From contig NZ_NQLA01000033.1 of assembly GCF_002252705.1 (NCBI RefSeq), forward strand, positions 1 through 33,857: a stretch of 33,857 nucleotides of DNA, in the 5' to 3' direction. A model generated the notes under the pieces. That model did no database searches. It saw only the letters and a list, made by a program, of their open reading frames with translations, and was not told the DNA's origin. Shown here piece after piece: positions 13,669-21,165 of the stretch. The position numbers and the translations under genes were made by a program. Origin of the DNA: Vulcanococcus limneticus LL. Lineage in GTDB: Bacteria; Cyanobacteriota; Cyanobacteriia; PCC-6307; Cyanobiaceae. Numbering within the stretch: position 1 is the first letter of the stretch; every line of letters starts with the position of its first letter.

Positions 13669-15717
13669 ATGCCCGCCTGTGTGGTGTCACTCGCCCTGGC
13701 GGCCCTCGCGCTGGGGGTGCTGCCCATGGCCTGGCCCCTCAGCCTCATGGGCCTGCTGGCCCTGGCGCTCCCTGTGCTGATGGCCCCCCGTCCCACGCCC
13801 GGGCCCGAGCCGGCGCTGCCGCCGGGACCTGGGCTGCTGCAGCGCCTGGTCCTGCTGCTGGCCCTGGCACTCCTGCTGCTCTGGGGCCTGCTCCACCGCC
13901 CCCAGCCCGGCCCGCGGGACCCTTCCCGGCTGATCCCGCCCGGCCAGGAGACCTTGGCGCTGCGGCTGCGCGGGCGGCTGCTGGCCGATCCCCAGCCCTC
14001 AGGTTCGGGTGAGGGCTGTCGGGCGCTGCTGCAGCTGAACCACGGCCGCAGCGAGCTGCAGTTCAACCCCTGTCCCAGGTTGCAGCAGGGCTGGAGCCTG
14101 GAGGCGGAGGGTTCCCTGGGGCGGCCCCGGCCCGCGCCCCACCCCCTGCTGGCTGGTCCCGCTGAGCGGCTGGCCCGCCAGGGGGCCTGGAGCCTGCTGC
14201 GGGTGGAGCGCTGGCGGCTGCTGGAGCGCCCCGCTACCCCCATGGCCGACCTGCGCCGCCGCATGGCCGCCGCCCTGCTGGCCGTGGGTGGGCCCGAGGC
14301 CGGCGGGGTGCTGGCCGCCCTGGTGCTCGGCAGTGCCGTGGTGCCGGTGCCCCTGGCGGTGCGGGAGGCCTTCCGGGTGGCCGGCCTCTCCCATGCCCTG
14401 GCCGCCAGTGGCTTTCACCTCACGGTGCTGCTCGGGGCCGTGATGGCCCTGGCCCGCCACGGCCCGCGCCCGCTGCGCTGGGGCCTGGCCCTGGGCGCCA
14501 TGCTGCTGTTCCTGTTGCTGGCGGGCCCCCAGCCCTCGGTGGTGCGGGCGGTGCTGATGGGGGCGATGGCCTTCCTGGTGCAGGAGAGCGGCCGCCGTAA
14601 CAGGCCGCTGGGGGTGCTGCTGCTGGCCTGCCTGGGGATGGTGCTGGTGGCGCCGGCCTGGCTGCTGGATGTGGGTTTTCAGCTCAGCGTGGCGGCCTGC
14701 GCCGGCCTGATGCTCACGGCCCGCCCCCTCGAAGAGCGGCTGGGGGCCTGGCTGCCGCGCTGGGTCGCCGCCGGGGTGGCAGTGCCTCTGGCGGCCTCGC
14801 TCTGGACCCTGCCGCTGCAGTTGCTGCACTTCGGCGCCCTACCCGTCTACGCGGTGCCGGCCAACCTGCTGATCGAGCCCCTGCTCACCCCCCTCACCCT
14901 CGGGGCGATGGCGATGGCCGTGGCCGCCGTGCTGGCGCCGCCGCTCGTGGGTCTGCTGGCCCTGCCGCTGTTGCCGCTGACGCGCCTGTTCCTCTGGCTG
15001 GCCCAGCTGTTCGCCGGCCTGCCCCTGGCCCAGTGGCAGCTGGGGAAGATGCTGCCGCTGCTGGTGCTGCTGTTCTCGCTGGGCCTGCTGCCCTGGCTGC
15101 TGCCTCTGCAGTCCGGAGTTCAGGCCTGGCGCCGCCCCGGAGCCCTGTTGCTGGCGCTTGCCTTCGCCCTGCACCTGGCCCTGCTGGGCGGCGACCAGCT
15201 GCTGCTGGTGCATGAGGGCCGCCGCGACCTGCTGGTGGCCCGCCACGGCGGCCGCGGTGCCCTGGTGAGCCGCAGCGCCGATGGCCTCAGCTGCGGCCGC
15301 GCCCGCCAGCTGGCCCTCGGGCTCGGCTTGCAGCGCTTCGACTGGATCCTGCTGCTCGATGGGGTGGCCGCCGAGCGACCCAGCTGCTGGCGCGAGATCA
15401 GTCCCACCGTGCTGGCCCCGGGCGACGGCAGTCCGCCCCTGGCCGTGGGTCAGCGGTTGGCCAGCCCCGGTTTGGCGGTGACGGCCCTCGCCGCCGACAG
15501 CCAGGCCCTGCTGCTGCGCTGCGGCCGTCTCGCCTGGGCGCTCCTGCCCGACCGCCAGGCCCTCTGGAGCTGGCGCCGGCTGCCGCCCCAGCCCGTGCGG
15601 GGACTGTGGCTCGGCTTCCGCCCGCGCCAGGCTGAGCGGCGGGCCCTGCCGCGCCTGGATCCCAGCCGGCTCTGGATCAGTGCCGCCGGCTCCGCCAGTG
15701 GATGGCAGCAGAGCTGA
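13669..15717 (+). CDS. comEC: ComEC/Rec2-type DNA uptake channel
   Basis: An inner-membrane channel of 682 residues that would bring single-stranded DNA into the cytoplasm during natural transformation. The N-terminal part has two or three membrane segments and an OB-like stretch (LRLRGRLLADPQ). The competence domain shows LSHALAASGFHLTVLLG and PSVVRAVLMG, then LDVGFQLSVAACAGL, and several further hydrophobic helices up to about residue 510. The C-terminal region from about 520 sits where the metallo-beta-lactamase domain usually is (LLLVHEGRRDLLVARHGGRGALV), but I see no HxHxDH metal motif. Other competence genes are not in the window. Confidence 0.88.
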   Translation: MPACVVSLALAALALGVLPMAWPLSLMGLLALALPVLMAPRPTPGPEPALPPGPGLLQRLVLLLALALLLLWGLLHRPQPGPRDPSRLIPPGQETLALRLRGRLLADPQPSGSGEGCRALLQLNHGRSELQFNPCPRLQQGWSLEAEGSLGRPRPAPHPLLAGPAERLARQGAWSLLRVERWRLLERPATPMADLRRRMAAALLAVGGPEAGGVLAALVLGSAVVPVPLAVREAFRVAGLSHALAASGFHLTVLLGAVMALARHGPRPLRWGLALGAMLLFLLLAGPQPSVVRAVLMGAMAFLVQESGRRNRPLGVLLLACLGMVLVAPAWLLDVGFQLSVAACAGLMLTARPLEERLGAWLPRWVAAGVAVPLAASLWTLPLQLLHFGALPVYAVPANLLIEPLLTPLTLGAMAMAVAAVLAPPLVGLLALPLLPLTRLFLWLAQLFAGLPLAQWQLGKMLPLLVLLFSLGLLPWLLPLQSGVQAWRRPGALLLALAFALHLALLGGDQLLLVHEGRRDLLVARHGGRGALVSRSADGLSCGRARQLALGLGLQRFDWILLLDGVAAERPSCWREISPTVLAPGDGSPPLAVGQRLASPGLAVTALAADSQALLLRCGRLAWALLPDRQALWSWRRLPPQPVRGLWLGFRPRQAERRALPRLDPSRLWISAAGSASGWQQS

Positions 15718-15746
15718 GCGGGCCGGCCGATCCCTAAACTGCTGAC

Positions 15747-15763
15747 GATCCGCCTGGCGGATC
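15747..15763 (+). terminator. Stem-loop after comEC, no T-tract
   Basis: A perfect 7-base inverted repeat GATCCGC-CTG-GCGGATC, 30 bases after the comEC stop and 58 bases before the tRNA. There is no run of T after it, so it may be a weak terminator or a structured 3' end. Confidence 0.35.
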
Positions 15764-15820
15764 CGGCCTGAGGCTGACCGCATGCGGGGTTCGCACCTCG
15801 TCGCGGCCCTGGCGGCTGTT

Positions 15821-15905
15821 GGAGAGGTGGCTGAGTGGTCGAAAGCGAACGACTCGAAATCGTTTGAAGGGCAACCTTCCGTGGGTTCGAATCCCACCCT
15901 CTCCG
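15821..15905 (+). tRNA. tRNA-Ser (anticodon CGA)
   Basis: An 85-base cloverleaf with a long variable arm. The acceptor strands are GGAGAGG (15821) and CCTCTCC (15898-15904), with G15905 as discriminator. The anticodon stem AACGA/TCGTT encloses the loop CTCGAAA, giving anticodon CGA, which reads UCG. The T arm is GTGGG-TTCGAAT-CCCAC. The CCA end is not encoded. A T5 run follows at once (15906-15910). The gene is intact, and its 3' end is the probable integration site of the element to its right. Confidence 0.95.
15881..15905 (+). other. Probable attachment site (attL) in the tRNA 3' end
   Basis: Inferred, not seen directly. An integrase of the P4 class starts 224 bases from the tRNA 3' end, and such enzymes recombine at the T-arm and acceptor end of tRNA genes. 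I looked for a second copy of TTCGAATCCCACCCTCTCCG in the window and found none, so the other junction must lie beyond the right edge. Confidence 0.5.
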
Positions 15906-16020
15906 TTTTTACAGGATCCGAAGGGATCCGCAGAAATCCCAAAATCCCTGCAGTGCAGCCGATCTGCTCTTTTGGGTCGTCCGGGTAGATCCGCTGAGAG
16001 CCCGCTACAACCGCTGCGGA

Positions 16021-16070
16021 TGACGGTATTTTTGACGGTATAGCCAGCCGGGATCGGGTCTATACCGTCA
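16021..16070 (+). repeat. Direct and inverted TGACGGTAT repeats before the integrase
   Basis: TGACGGTAT occurs at 16021-16029 and again as TGACGGTATA at 16033-16042; its exact inverse TATACCGTCA is at 16061-16070. Three copies within 50 bases, between the tRNA and the integrase gene, suit binding sites for the integrase arm domain or the excisionase, or an integrase operator. Function is inferred from place only. Confidence 0.6.
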
Positions 16071-16128
16071 CCCTGCTTGCTGAACCGCCGACATCCACTC
16101 CCGCGCCAGCGTTCCGGCGCTGTCCGCC

Positions 16129-17409
16129 ATGCTCAGTGACAAGGCGATCCAGGCCCTACGGCCCGACCCGGACAGGCCGGGCACCAAGCACCACGACCGG
16201 GATGGCCTCTACCTCTGGGTGGCGCGCTCCGGCTCCAAGACCTGGCGCAAGGACTACCGCTGGCAGGGAGCACGCCGCACCTTCACCATTGGCGCCTACC
16301 CGGCTATGCGGCTCGCCGATGCCCGCAAGCAGGCCCTGGAGCTGAACACCTGGATCAAAACCGGGATCGATCCACGCACACAGGCCCCAGGCCAGCAGCG
16401 CAAGCAGGTGCAGAACAGCCGCCGTCCGTTTGCCCAGATCGCTCAGGCCTGGTTTGAGCACCACAGCGCCAGCTGGAGCCCCCGCTATTGCAGAGATATG
16501 CGAGAGAAACTTGATCACTTCGTGATACCGGCACTGGGTCAACTGGATATCGATGCGATCACCCGCAGCGACATCGAAACCCGTCTGCTTGCGCCCATCC
16601 TCGCCAGGGGTGCCCATGAACAGGCCCGCCGCTGCAACGACGTCACCCGTCGCGTGATCGAGCACGCGGTTGACCTCGAACTTCGACAGGACAACCCCGC
16701 CGTCAAAGCCCGCAAGGTCATCGCCGCCACGCGCGTCACCCACTACCACCGCATCAGCTGGGTGGAGCTGCCCGAGCTGCTGGAGGCCATCGAACGGTTC
16801 GAGCAACAGCGGCTGGCCGAGCGCAGCAGCCTCATCGCCCTGCGCCTGATGATGCTCACCCTGGTGCGGCCCAGTGAACTCCGGGAAGCCCGTTGGAGCG
16901 AAGTGGATACCGAGGGTCGTCAGTGGATCATTCCCGCTGAACGCATGAAGACCCGCGTTCGTCACATCGTGCCGCTCTCCTCGCAGGCGCGGTTGTTATT
17001 TGAGCTGCAGCGGCCGATCAGTGGCCACACCGATCTGGTCTTTCACACCCCCAACCACCGCGGCAATGGAGAACTGCGGGTGATGAGCAATGGCTGCCTC
17101 TCGATGCTGCTGCGGCGCATGGGCTTCCAGGGGCGGCAGACACCCCATGGTTTCAGGGGCTTCGGGCAGACCAACTGCATCGAGCAGCTCAAGATCCCCA
17201 GGGTGGTGACTGAGAAGCAGCTGGCCCATGCCGATGGCAACAGCGTCAGCCGGGCCTACGACTGGGCCGAATATCTCGAGGAGCGCTCCGACATGCTGCA
17301 GCGCTGGGCCGATCTGCTCGATCAGGTGGCCGTCGCTGCTGGTCTGGCGCCGGTCTCAGAGCTGAGCGCAGAGATGGCTGCTCAACCATCAGCGCTGCAG
17401 GCAGCCTGA
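16129..17409 (+). CDS. Tyrosine integrase, P4 type
   Basis: Site-specific recombinase that would insert and excise the element at tRNA-Ser. Residues 1-90 are the DUF4102 arm-binding domain (MLSDKAIQALRPD, DGLYLWVARSGSKTWRKDY, FTIGAYPAMRLADAR). A core-binding domain covers about 100-195, and the catalytic domain follows with Arg247 (TLVRPSELREARW), His340-x-x-Arg343 (PHGFRG), His367 (QLAHAD) and the nucleophile Tyr377 (SRAYDW). All key residues are present, so it looks functional. The ATG at 16129 gives the usual family start. Its end overlaps the convergent excisionase gene by 28 bases. Confidence 0.95.
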   Translation: MLSDKAIQALRPDPDRPGTKHHDRDGLYLWVARSGSKTWRKDYRWQGARRTFTIGAYPAMRLADARKQALELNTWIKTGIDPRTQAPGQQRKQVQNSRRPFAQIAQAWFEHHSASWSPRYCRDMREKLDHFVIPALGQLDIDAITRSDIETRLLAPILARGAHEQARRCNDVTRRVIEHAVDLELRQDNPAVKARKVIAATRVTHYHRISWVELPELLEAIERFEQQRLAERSSLIALRLMMLTLVRPSELREARWSEVDTEGRQWIIPAERMKTRVRHIVPLSSQARLLFELQRPISGHTDLVFHTPNHRGNGELRVMSNGCLSMLLRRMGFQGRQTPHGFRGFGQTNCIEQLKIPRVVTEKQLAHADGNSVSRAYDWAEYLEERSDMLQRWADLLDQVAVAAGLAPVSELSAEMAAQPSALQAA

Positions 17410-17588
17410 CGCTTCGAGGTGATCCAGGCCTCCAGCTCCTGCTGGGACCAGGCCACCGCCCGTGGGCCAATCACGATCTGCCTGGGGAACTCGCCTGTGG
17501 CGATCAGGCTGTAGATCGTGGTGCGTGAGAGGCCGACCCGGTGGATCACCTCCGGAAGCCGCACAAGTCGATCGGTTGCGGATGTCAT
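17382..17588 (-). CDS. AlpA-family excisionase or regulator
   Basis: A 68-residue MerR-like winged-helix protein: RLVRLPEVIHRVGLSRTTIYSLI, then EFPRQIVIGPRAVAWSQQELEAWI. This matches AlpA/phage transcriptional regulators that sit next to P4-type integrases and act as excisionase or integrase activator. It is convergent with the integrase and overlaps it by 28 bases, so transcription of one may interfere with the other. It lies 50 bases downstream of the BRO-type gene on the same strand and may be the last gene of that operon. Confidence 0.88.
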   Translation of the reverse strand: MTSATDRLVRLPEVIHRVGLSRTTIYSLIATGEFPRQIVIGPRAVAWSQQELEAWITSKRQAACSADG

Positions 17589-17638
17589 GGCTGATGGTCT
17601 GGGTCTCAGGTGCTTGTGTTGGATTGGTTTGGTGCCTT

Positions 17639-18406
17639 TCAGTTGGTCTGGTGCAGCAACGCCACCACGGCCGGATCCCAGAGGATCTGCTGGCGGCGCT
17701 CTCCCCGACTGCAGAGCGGCAGGGCGACGCCCCAGTCGCGACCGGCTTCTGTGAGCTGCCAGTCGTCGTCCTCGTTGCGCTGCTGCAATCCGGTGGCAGC
17801 GAGTCGCTGGTTGGTGTGGCGAAGCGTGCCATCCAGTCGGTCAGCTACCTGATCAGCCGTGAGCCAGGCCACCCCTGCGCGCTGCGAGACGCGTTGCTTC
17901 ACGCCAGCGGCGGCGGGACTGCTGTGGGCCTGGATCTCCTCCAGGACGCTGAGCAGGGCATCGGCATGGGACACCCCGGTGAGGTGGATGATCTCGTCGG
18001 CCCCGCGCAGCACCTCTGCTGCGGTCTGCCTGCGGATCGCCTCGATGCTGCGTCGCGGCAGCTCTCCGTTGCCCTCTTGGCGGCGCTGCAGAGCGGGCAG
18101 CAGTTCGTGGGTGAGCCAGCGCCGCATCCGCGGTGCGCTGGGGTTGTCGCTGTTCAGCAGCCTGCGCAGCAGCGTGGCTTCGTTGATCAGCGCCAGGGTG
18201 AAACCACCGGCGCCGGGACCCTCCTCTGAATGGAGGCAGTGCTCCTCCTCGTCTCTCCTATTCGCCATGGCCCAGACCATCGGGCTCTCCGCCAGCGCAG
18301 CGCAGGCATCGGCGACGACGATCCAGGCCTCGCCCTGCTGATCGGTGCTCACCCGGATGCGGTGCCCCTCGAACAGGTATGGCACCAGAGCGGACGTGTT
18401 GCTCAT
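17639..18406 (-). CDS. BRO-N domain protein (phage antirepressor-like)
   Basis: A 255-residue protein with an N-terminal BRO domain (VPYLFEGHRIRVST, EAWIVVADACAAL, FTLALINEATLLRRLLNS, RMRRWLTHELLPALQR), found in phage antirepressors and baculovirus BRO proteins, often DNA-binding. The C-terminal half (WLTADQVADRLDGTLRHTNQRLAATGLQQR, LTEAGRDWGVALP) looks like an added helix-turn-helix module. The start ATG overlaps the stop of the upstream membrane protein gene (ATGA), placing it in the left-facing early operon. It could counter the XRE repressor at 20448; that is inference from the family. Confidence 0.8.
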   Translation of the reverse strand: MSNTSALVPYLFEGHRIRVSTDQQGEAWIVVADACAALAESPMVWAMANRRDEEEHCLHSEEGPGAGGFTLALINEATLLRRLLNSDNPSAPRMRRWLTHELLPALQRRQEGNGELPRRSIEAIRRQTAAEVLRGADEIIHLTGVSHADALLSVLEEIQAHSSPAAAGVKQRVSQRAGVAWLTADQVADRLDGTLRHTNQRLAATGLQQRNEDDDWQLTEAGRDWGVALPLCSRGERRQQILWDPAVVALLHQTN

Positions 18407-18687
18407 GGCTGGGAAGACGAGGGGACAGGGGCGTCATGCCGCGACGCGAACTCTGCGGGGGTGAAACCCCCAGGGGTCGCTGCCAGTGGAGCCGGCACCG
18501 GGCCGGCCAGGACCAGCAGAACCGTGCTCAGCTGCAGGGCCAGCACCAGCCACAGCAGCCACTGCAGCTGCCGCAGGTCGCCCAGTCGCACGGTGGTGGT
18601 GATAAGCCGGCGCGTGCGGCAGAAGGCCGGCAACTGTGGTTGCGCCATGGGCCGCGGCGCACGGCCGGGGTGTTGGGGGTGGGCCAT
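18403..18687 (-). CDS. Small protein with one membrane segment, unknown
   Basis: 94 residues: a basic N-terminal part, one strongly hydrophobic stretch at about 43-62 (WLLWLVLALQLSTVLLVLAG) and a Pro/Ser-rich C-terminus. I recognise no family. It is supported as a gene by its exact joins, TGATG with the gene before it and ATGA with the BRO gene after it. A membrane protein in an early phage operon could act in superinfection exclusion, but nothing in the sequence proves that. Confidence 0.6.
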   Translation of the reverse strand: MAHPQHPGRAPRPMAQPQLPAFCRTRRLITTTVRLGDLRQLQWLLWLVLALQLSTVLLVLAGPVPAPLAATPGGFTPAEFASRHDAPVPSSSQP

Positions 18688-19340
18688 CAGAACGGCACCT
18701 CCTCATCGGCGAACTCATCGCCGTAGTCCTCCCCATCCGCCAGCGGAATCGCCCGCTGCTGGCGGGCGGCAGCTTCATCGGAGCGGTAGGCCTGCTCCGC
18801 CGCCTCGATCCAGGCGGGATCGGTGCCCTCCCGGATGCTCAGCGGGCCGTAGAAGCCGATCGTGACGTTGCGCGGCACCGCATCGGCCGCCGCCTGGTCT
18901 TCGATCTTGGGGCCCTTGGGGTTGCCGTCCTGGTCGTACTGCTGGGCCCAGCGGGTCTCGAGCACCAGCACATCCCCCACATTCAGCCGGCCGCGGCGAT
19001 GCTGACGCCGTGCCTCGATCCAGTCGCCGAAGCCCTTGGCCTTGAGGATCAGCCGCACCCGATCCCCCGGTGCCGGAACGCCGCCCTCATCACCGATGCG
19101 AGCCTCCATCGTCGTGCCGGGCATGGCGATCGCATGGACGACCATCTCCTGCTTGACCTTGGGTCGGCCCTGGCGGTCGGTGCCGTTGGGGATCGGCTCC
19201 ATCGCCCCGCTGGTGAGGTTCTTGCGCAACCGGTCGCGCTGCTCGGGCCGCACGATCGACAGAACGGCCACCTCACCGAGGCGCTGCTGCCTGATCACCG
19301 GCGCCGCGATGCGGCTGCCGTCGTTGAGTTCAATCGCCAT
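18687..19340 (-). CDS. Phage early protein with an SSB-like acidic tail, unknown
   Basis: 217 residues, no family recognised with certainty. The body is beta-rich by eye (EVAVLSIV, VVHAIAMPG, GDRVRLILKAKGFGDWIEAR, VGDVLVLETRW), and the last residues are DEFADEEVPF. That ending closely resembles the acidic C-terminal tip of bacterial single-stranded DNA-binding proteins (DDDIPF), which recruits replication and repair enzymes. A phage ssDNA-binding or recombination-mediator role is a fair guess. The gene is coupled to its neighbours by short overlaps (11 bases upstream, one base downstream). Confidence 0.6.
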   Translation of the reverse strand: MAIELNDGSRIAAPVIRQQRLGEVAVLSIVRPEQRDRLRKNLTSGAMEPIPNGTDRQGRPKVKQEMVVHAIAMPGTTMEARIGDEGGVPAPGDRVRLILKAKGFGDWIEARRQHRRGRLNVGDVLVLETRWAQQYDQDGNPKGPKIEDQAAADAVPRNVTIGFYGPLSIREGTDPAWIEAAEQAYRSDEAAARQQRAIPLADGEDYGDEFADEEVPF

Positions 19341-19569
19341 GGGACTTGCTCGAAAGAGTGGACGGGGAAGAGGACAGGGGAAGCAGGGGCTCCAGGCCGG
19401 CCCCCAGCCGCAGCAGGTGATGGGCGGCGCCGGAGAGGCTCAGTTGGTGCTCGGCCGACAGTTGCCGCACCTGCCGGTAGACATCGCTGTGCACGCAGAC
19501 GCACAGGTAGTGACGGCCGTGCTGCGACCGCGGCTGGGGCCTGGCGTAGGCGCGGCGGCAGACGGTCAT
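19330..19569 (-). CDS. Small RHH-like protein
   Basis: 79 residues. The middle reads YLCVCVHSDVYRQVRQLSAE, then HQLSLSGAAHHLLRLGAGLEPL, which fits a ribbon-helix-helix fold: a strand, a helix, then SLS starting the second helix. The C-terminus is Ser/Pro-rich. The ATG overlaps the preceding TGA (ATGA) and its end overlaps the next gene by 11 bases, which supports translation. It may be a small regulator of the early operon. Confidence 0.5.
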   Translation of the reverse strand: MTVCRRAYARPQPRSQHGRHYLCVCVHSDVYRQVRQLSAEHQLSLSGAAHHLLRLGAGLEPLLPLSSSPSTLSSKSHGD

Positions 19570-20321
19570 GGCGTCCCCCCGGCCAGCTCACGCTCGAACA
19601 CGTCGATGAAGTCCTTGTGGCGCCGCTGGGTGATGCGGTCCTTGATCGTCCGCACCTCTCTGGGCACCTGGAAGTGGTGGCGGAACTCGATCGTGAACCG
19701 CTTGCGCGCCTCCTGAGGCATCGCCCCGAGGAACTTGTGCAGGGTGGCGATCTCCTCGTCCGTCAGGGGCTCCAGGCCGGAGTCGCTGGCTTCGGGGCCA
19801 TCCGGAGCGCCGGTGTCCCACTCGTCGCCTGCGGCTTCAGGGTCGTCCGCAGCGGGGGAGGCGGCTGCACTGCCGGCGCCCGCGGTGACCGCCACCGACG
19901 GCTGCGTTTGCTTTGGCTCGATAGTCCGAGGAGCGCTGCCCACGGGAATGCCCAGCAGGCCCGCCAGCAGGGAGGCGGTGAGCGCATGCCAGGCCGCGCT
20001 GCCCTCCTGGGGAGCCTGGGCCTCGCTGAACTCCTCGGCGCCGCCGCGGTGCCGCAGGGTCACCCGCAGCACTTCATGCTCCTCGTTGATCAGCTTCTGG
20101 GCGCTGAAGGAGAAGCCCAGGGCAAAGGCCGGCGCCGCCGCCTGAACGACCTCCTGCATGGAGGAGTCGGCGATGGCAGCCATCTGGGACTGGAACTGGG
20201 CCAGGCCCTCGGCCCACTGGGCGCGGGCCTGCTCGCGGCTCTGCAACAGGGCCTGGTTGAGATCAAAGGCGGCGGTGGGACCTGGCGTCGGCTCCATCCG
20301 CCCGCAAGGGGTGGTGGTCAT
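19566..20321 (-). CDS. First gene of the left-facing early operon, unknown
   Basis: About 251 residues. An N-terminal helical part (FDLNQALLQSREQARAQWAE, LAQFQSQMAAI) is followed by an Ala/Pro/Asp-rich linker, and then a C-terminal helical region (LTDEEIATLHKFLGAMPQEA, RFTIEFRHHFQVPREVRTIK, ITQRRHKDFIDVFERELA). I do not recognise a family; the basic C-terminus could bind DNA. ATG 20321 is preferred over the GTG at 20330, both in frame. An operator-like repeat lies 39 bases before the start, so the gene is probably the first repressed from that site. Confidence 0.6.
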   Translation of the reverse strand: MTTTPCGRMEPTPGPTAAFDLNQALLQSREQARAQWAEGLAQFQSQMAAIADSSMQEVVQAAAPAFALGFSFSAQKLINEEHEVLRVTLRHRGGAEEFSEAQAPQEGSAAWHALTASLLAGLLGIPVGSAPRTIEPKQTQPSVAVTAGAGSAAASPAADDPEAAGDEWDTGAPDGPEASDSGLEPLTDEEIATLHKFLGAMPQEARKRFTIEFRHHFQVPREVRTIKDRITQRRHKDFIDVFERELAGGTP

Positions 20322-20359
20322 CGAAGGCACTGCGGGACCGGCGCCCGCTTGCCTCGAAT

Positions 20360-20376
20360 ATTAGCGGCTCGCTAAT
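20360..20376 (-). promoter_or_regulatory. Operator-like inverted repeat O1
   Basis: ATTAGC-GGCTC-GCTAAT, a perfect 6-base inverted repeat with a 5-base centre, in the gap between the XRE repressor gene and the left-facing early operon. The same arms and spacing recur at 21151-21165, and one half plus the centre at 22022-22031. It is probably the site for the repressor encoded next door. Confidence 0.6.
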
Positions 20377-20447
20377 CCGAATCTGTAGCTTGCGCAACGC
20401 AGGGCATGGCGTACTCCGAACCTGCTCCGGAGCCTTTCGTGCCTGCC

Positions 20448-21131
20448 TCAGCTGGCGCTTGTCTTGGTGGACCACTCCTCCAGCCAGCGCTGCGGCAGCC
20501 ACGCCTCTCCGTCCCACATGCCCTGCAGCTGCTCGGCGGAATACGGCTCAAAGCCGGCCAGCATCGCCTGAAAGGCCTGCCGCTGCTTGACTGGCGCCGC
20601 CTTGGCGGCGGAACTCAGGGCCTCCATCACGCCGATGCCATGCTGCTTGGCGGTCTGCGCCAGCTGGCCGCGCCATTGCTCGCTCAGCTTCGCCGCTTCT
20701 GCGGCATCGACCTCGGGCTGGGCCGGCACGGCAGGCGCCTGGTAGGCGCTCGGCACCGGCAACAGCCCCAGGTGACAGCTCCAGAACTCCGCTGGCCCCC
20801 ACACCCGCTCCTCGTCATCCACCAGGGGCTTGGCCTGGCTGATCAGATCCTTGAGGGCGCGGGTGCGCACGCCACTGAAGTCTTTGGCGGCTAGCCGGCG
20901 GTTGACCTCGGCGAGGGCAAAGAAGCTCTCCGGGCGTGGCTTGGGCGCCTTGCCGTTCTCGAACACGCTCAAGGTGCTGGGGGCCATCACTTCAAAGCCG
21001 GCCTCCTTGGCCCACTTGTAGGCCGTGTACTGGGTCCAGTTGTTCAGCTCCCGCCAGCGCCTCAGCATCCGGCCGAACTCCTGACCGGCTTCCAGTTGCC
21101 TGGCCTCGATGTACCGGTACTCAGAGGACAT
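20448..21131 (-). CDS. XRE-type transcriptional repressor of the prophage
   Basis: 227 residues with an N-terminal helix-turn-helix domain at about 19-72: FGRMLRRWRELNNWTQYTAYKWAKEAGF, STLSVFENGKAPKPRPESFFALAEVN. This matches the lambda-repressor/XRE fold, with SVFENGK as its recognition-helix end. The C-terminal part (helical, with WSCHLGLLP and QPEVDAAEAAKLSEQWRG) has no LexA-type peptidase motif, so induction may go through an antirepressor such as the BRO protein rather than RecA cleavage (inference). An operator-like repeat lies 20 bases before the start, consistent with autoregulation. Confidence 0.8.
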   Translation of the reverse strand: MSSEYRYIEARQLEAGQEFGRMLRRWRELNNWTQYTAYKWAKEAGFEVMAPSTLSVFENGKAPKPRPESFFALAEVNRRLAAKDFSGVRTRALKDLISQAKPLVDDEERVWGPAEFWSCHLGLLPVPSAYQAPAVPAQPEVDAAEAAKLSEQWRGQLAQTAKQHGIGVMEALSSAAKAAPVKQRQAFQAMLAGFEPYSAEQLQGMWDGEAWLPQRWLEEWSTKTSAS

Positions 21132-21150
21132 CAGGACTGGGTTCTGGCCA

Positions 21151-21165
21151 TTAGCGAAAGGCTAA
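21151..21165 (-). promoter_or_regulatory. Operator-like inverted repeat O2
   Basis: TTAGC-GAAAG-GCTAA, the same arms and 5-base spacing as O1, 20 bases before the repressor start. It overlaps the stop codon of the upstream gene by three bases (21162-21164). It is probably the autoregulatory site of the XRE repressor. Confidence 0.6.

Noticed and set aside
13669-15942. Long Gln/His-rich left-facing frames opposite comEC
   Set aside because: They are the complement of Leu/Ala-rich membrane helices and carry no motif.
18636-20375. A 579-codon right-facing frame opposite the early operon
   Set aside because: The left-facing genes beneath it are joined by exact start/stop overlaps, and the frame has no domain features.
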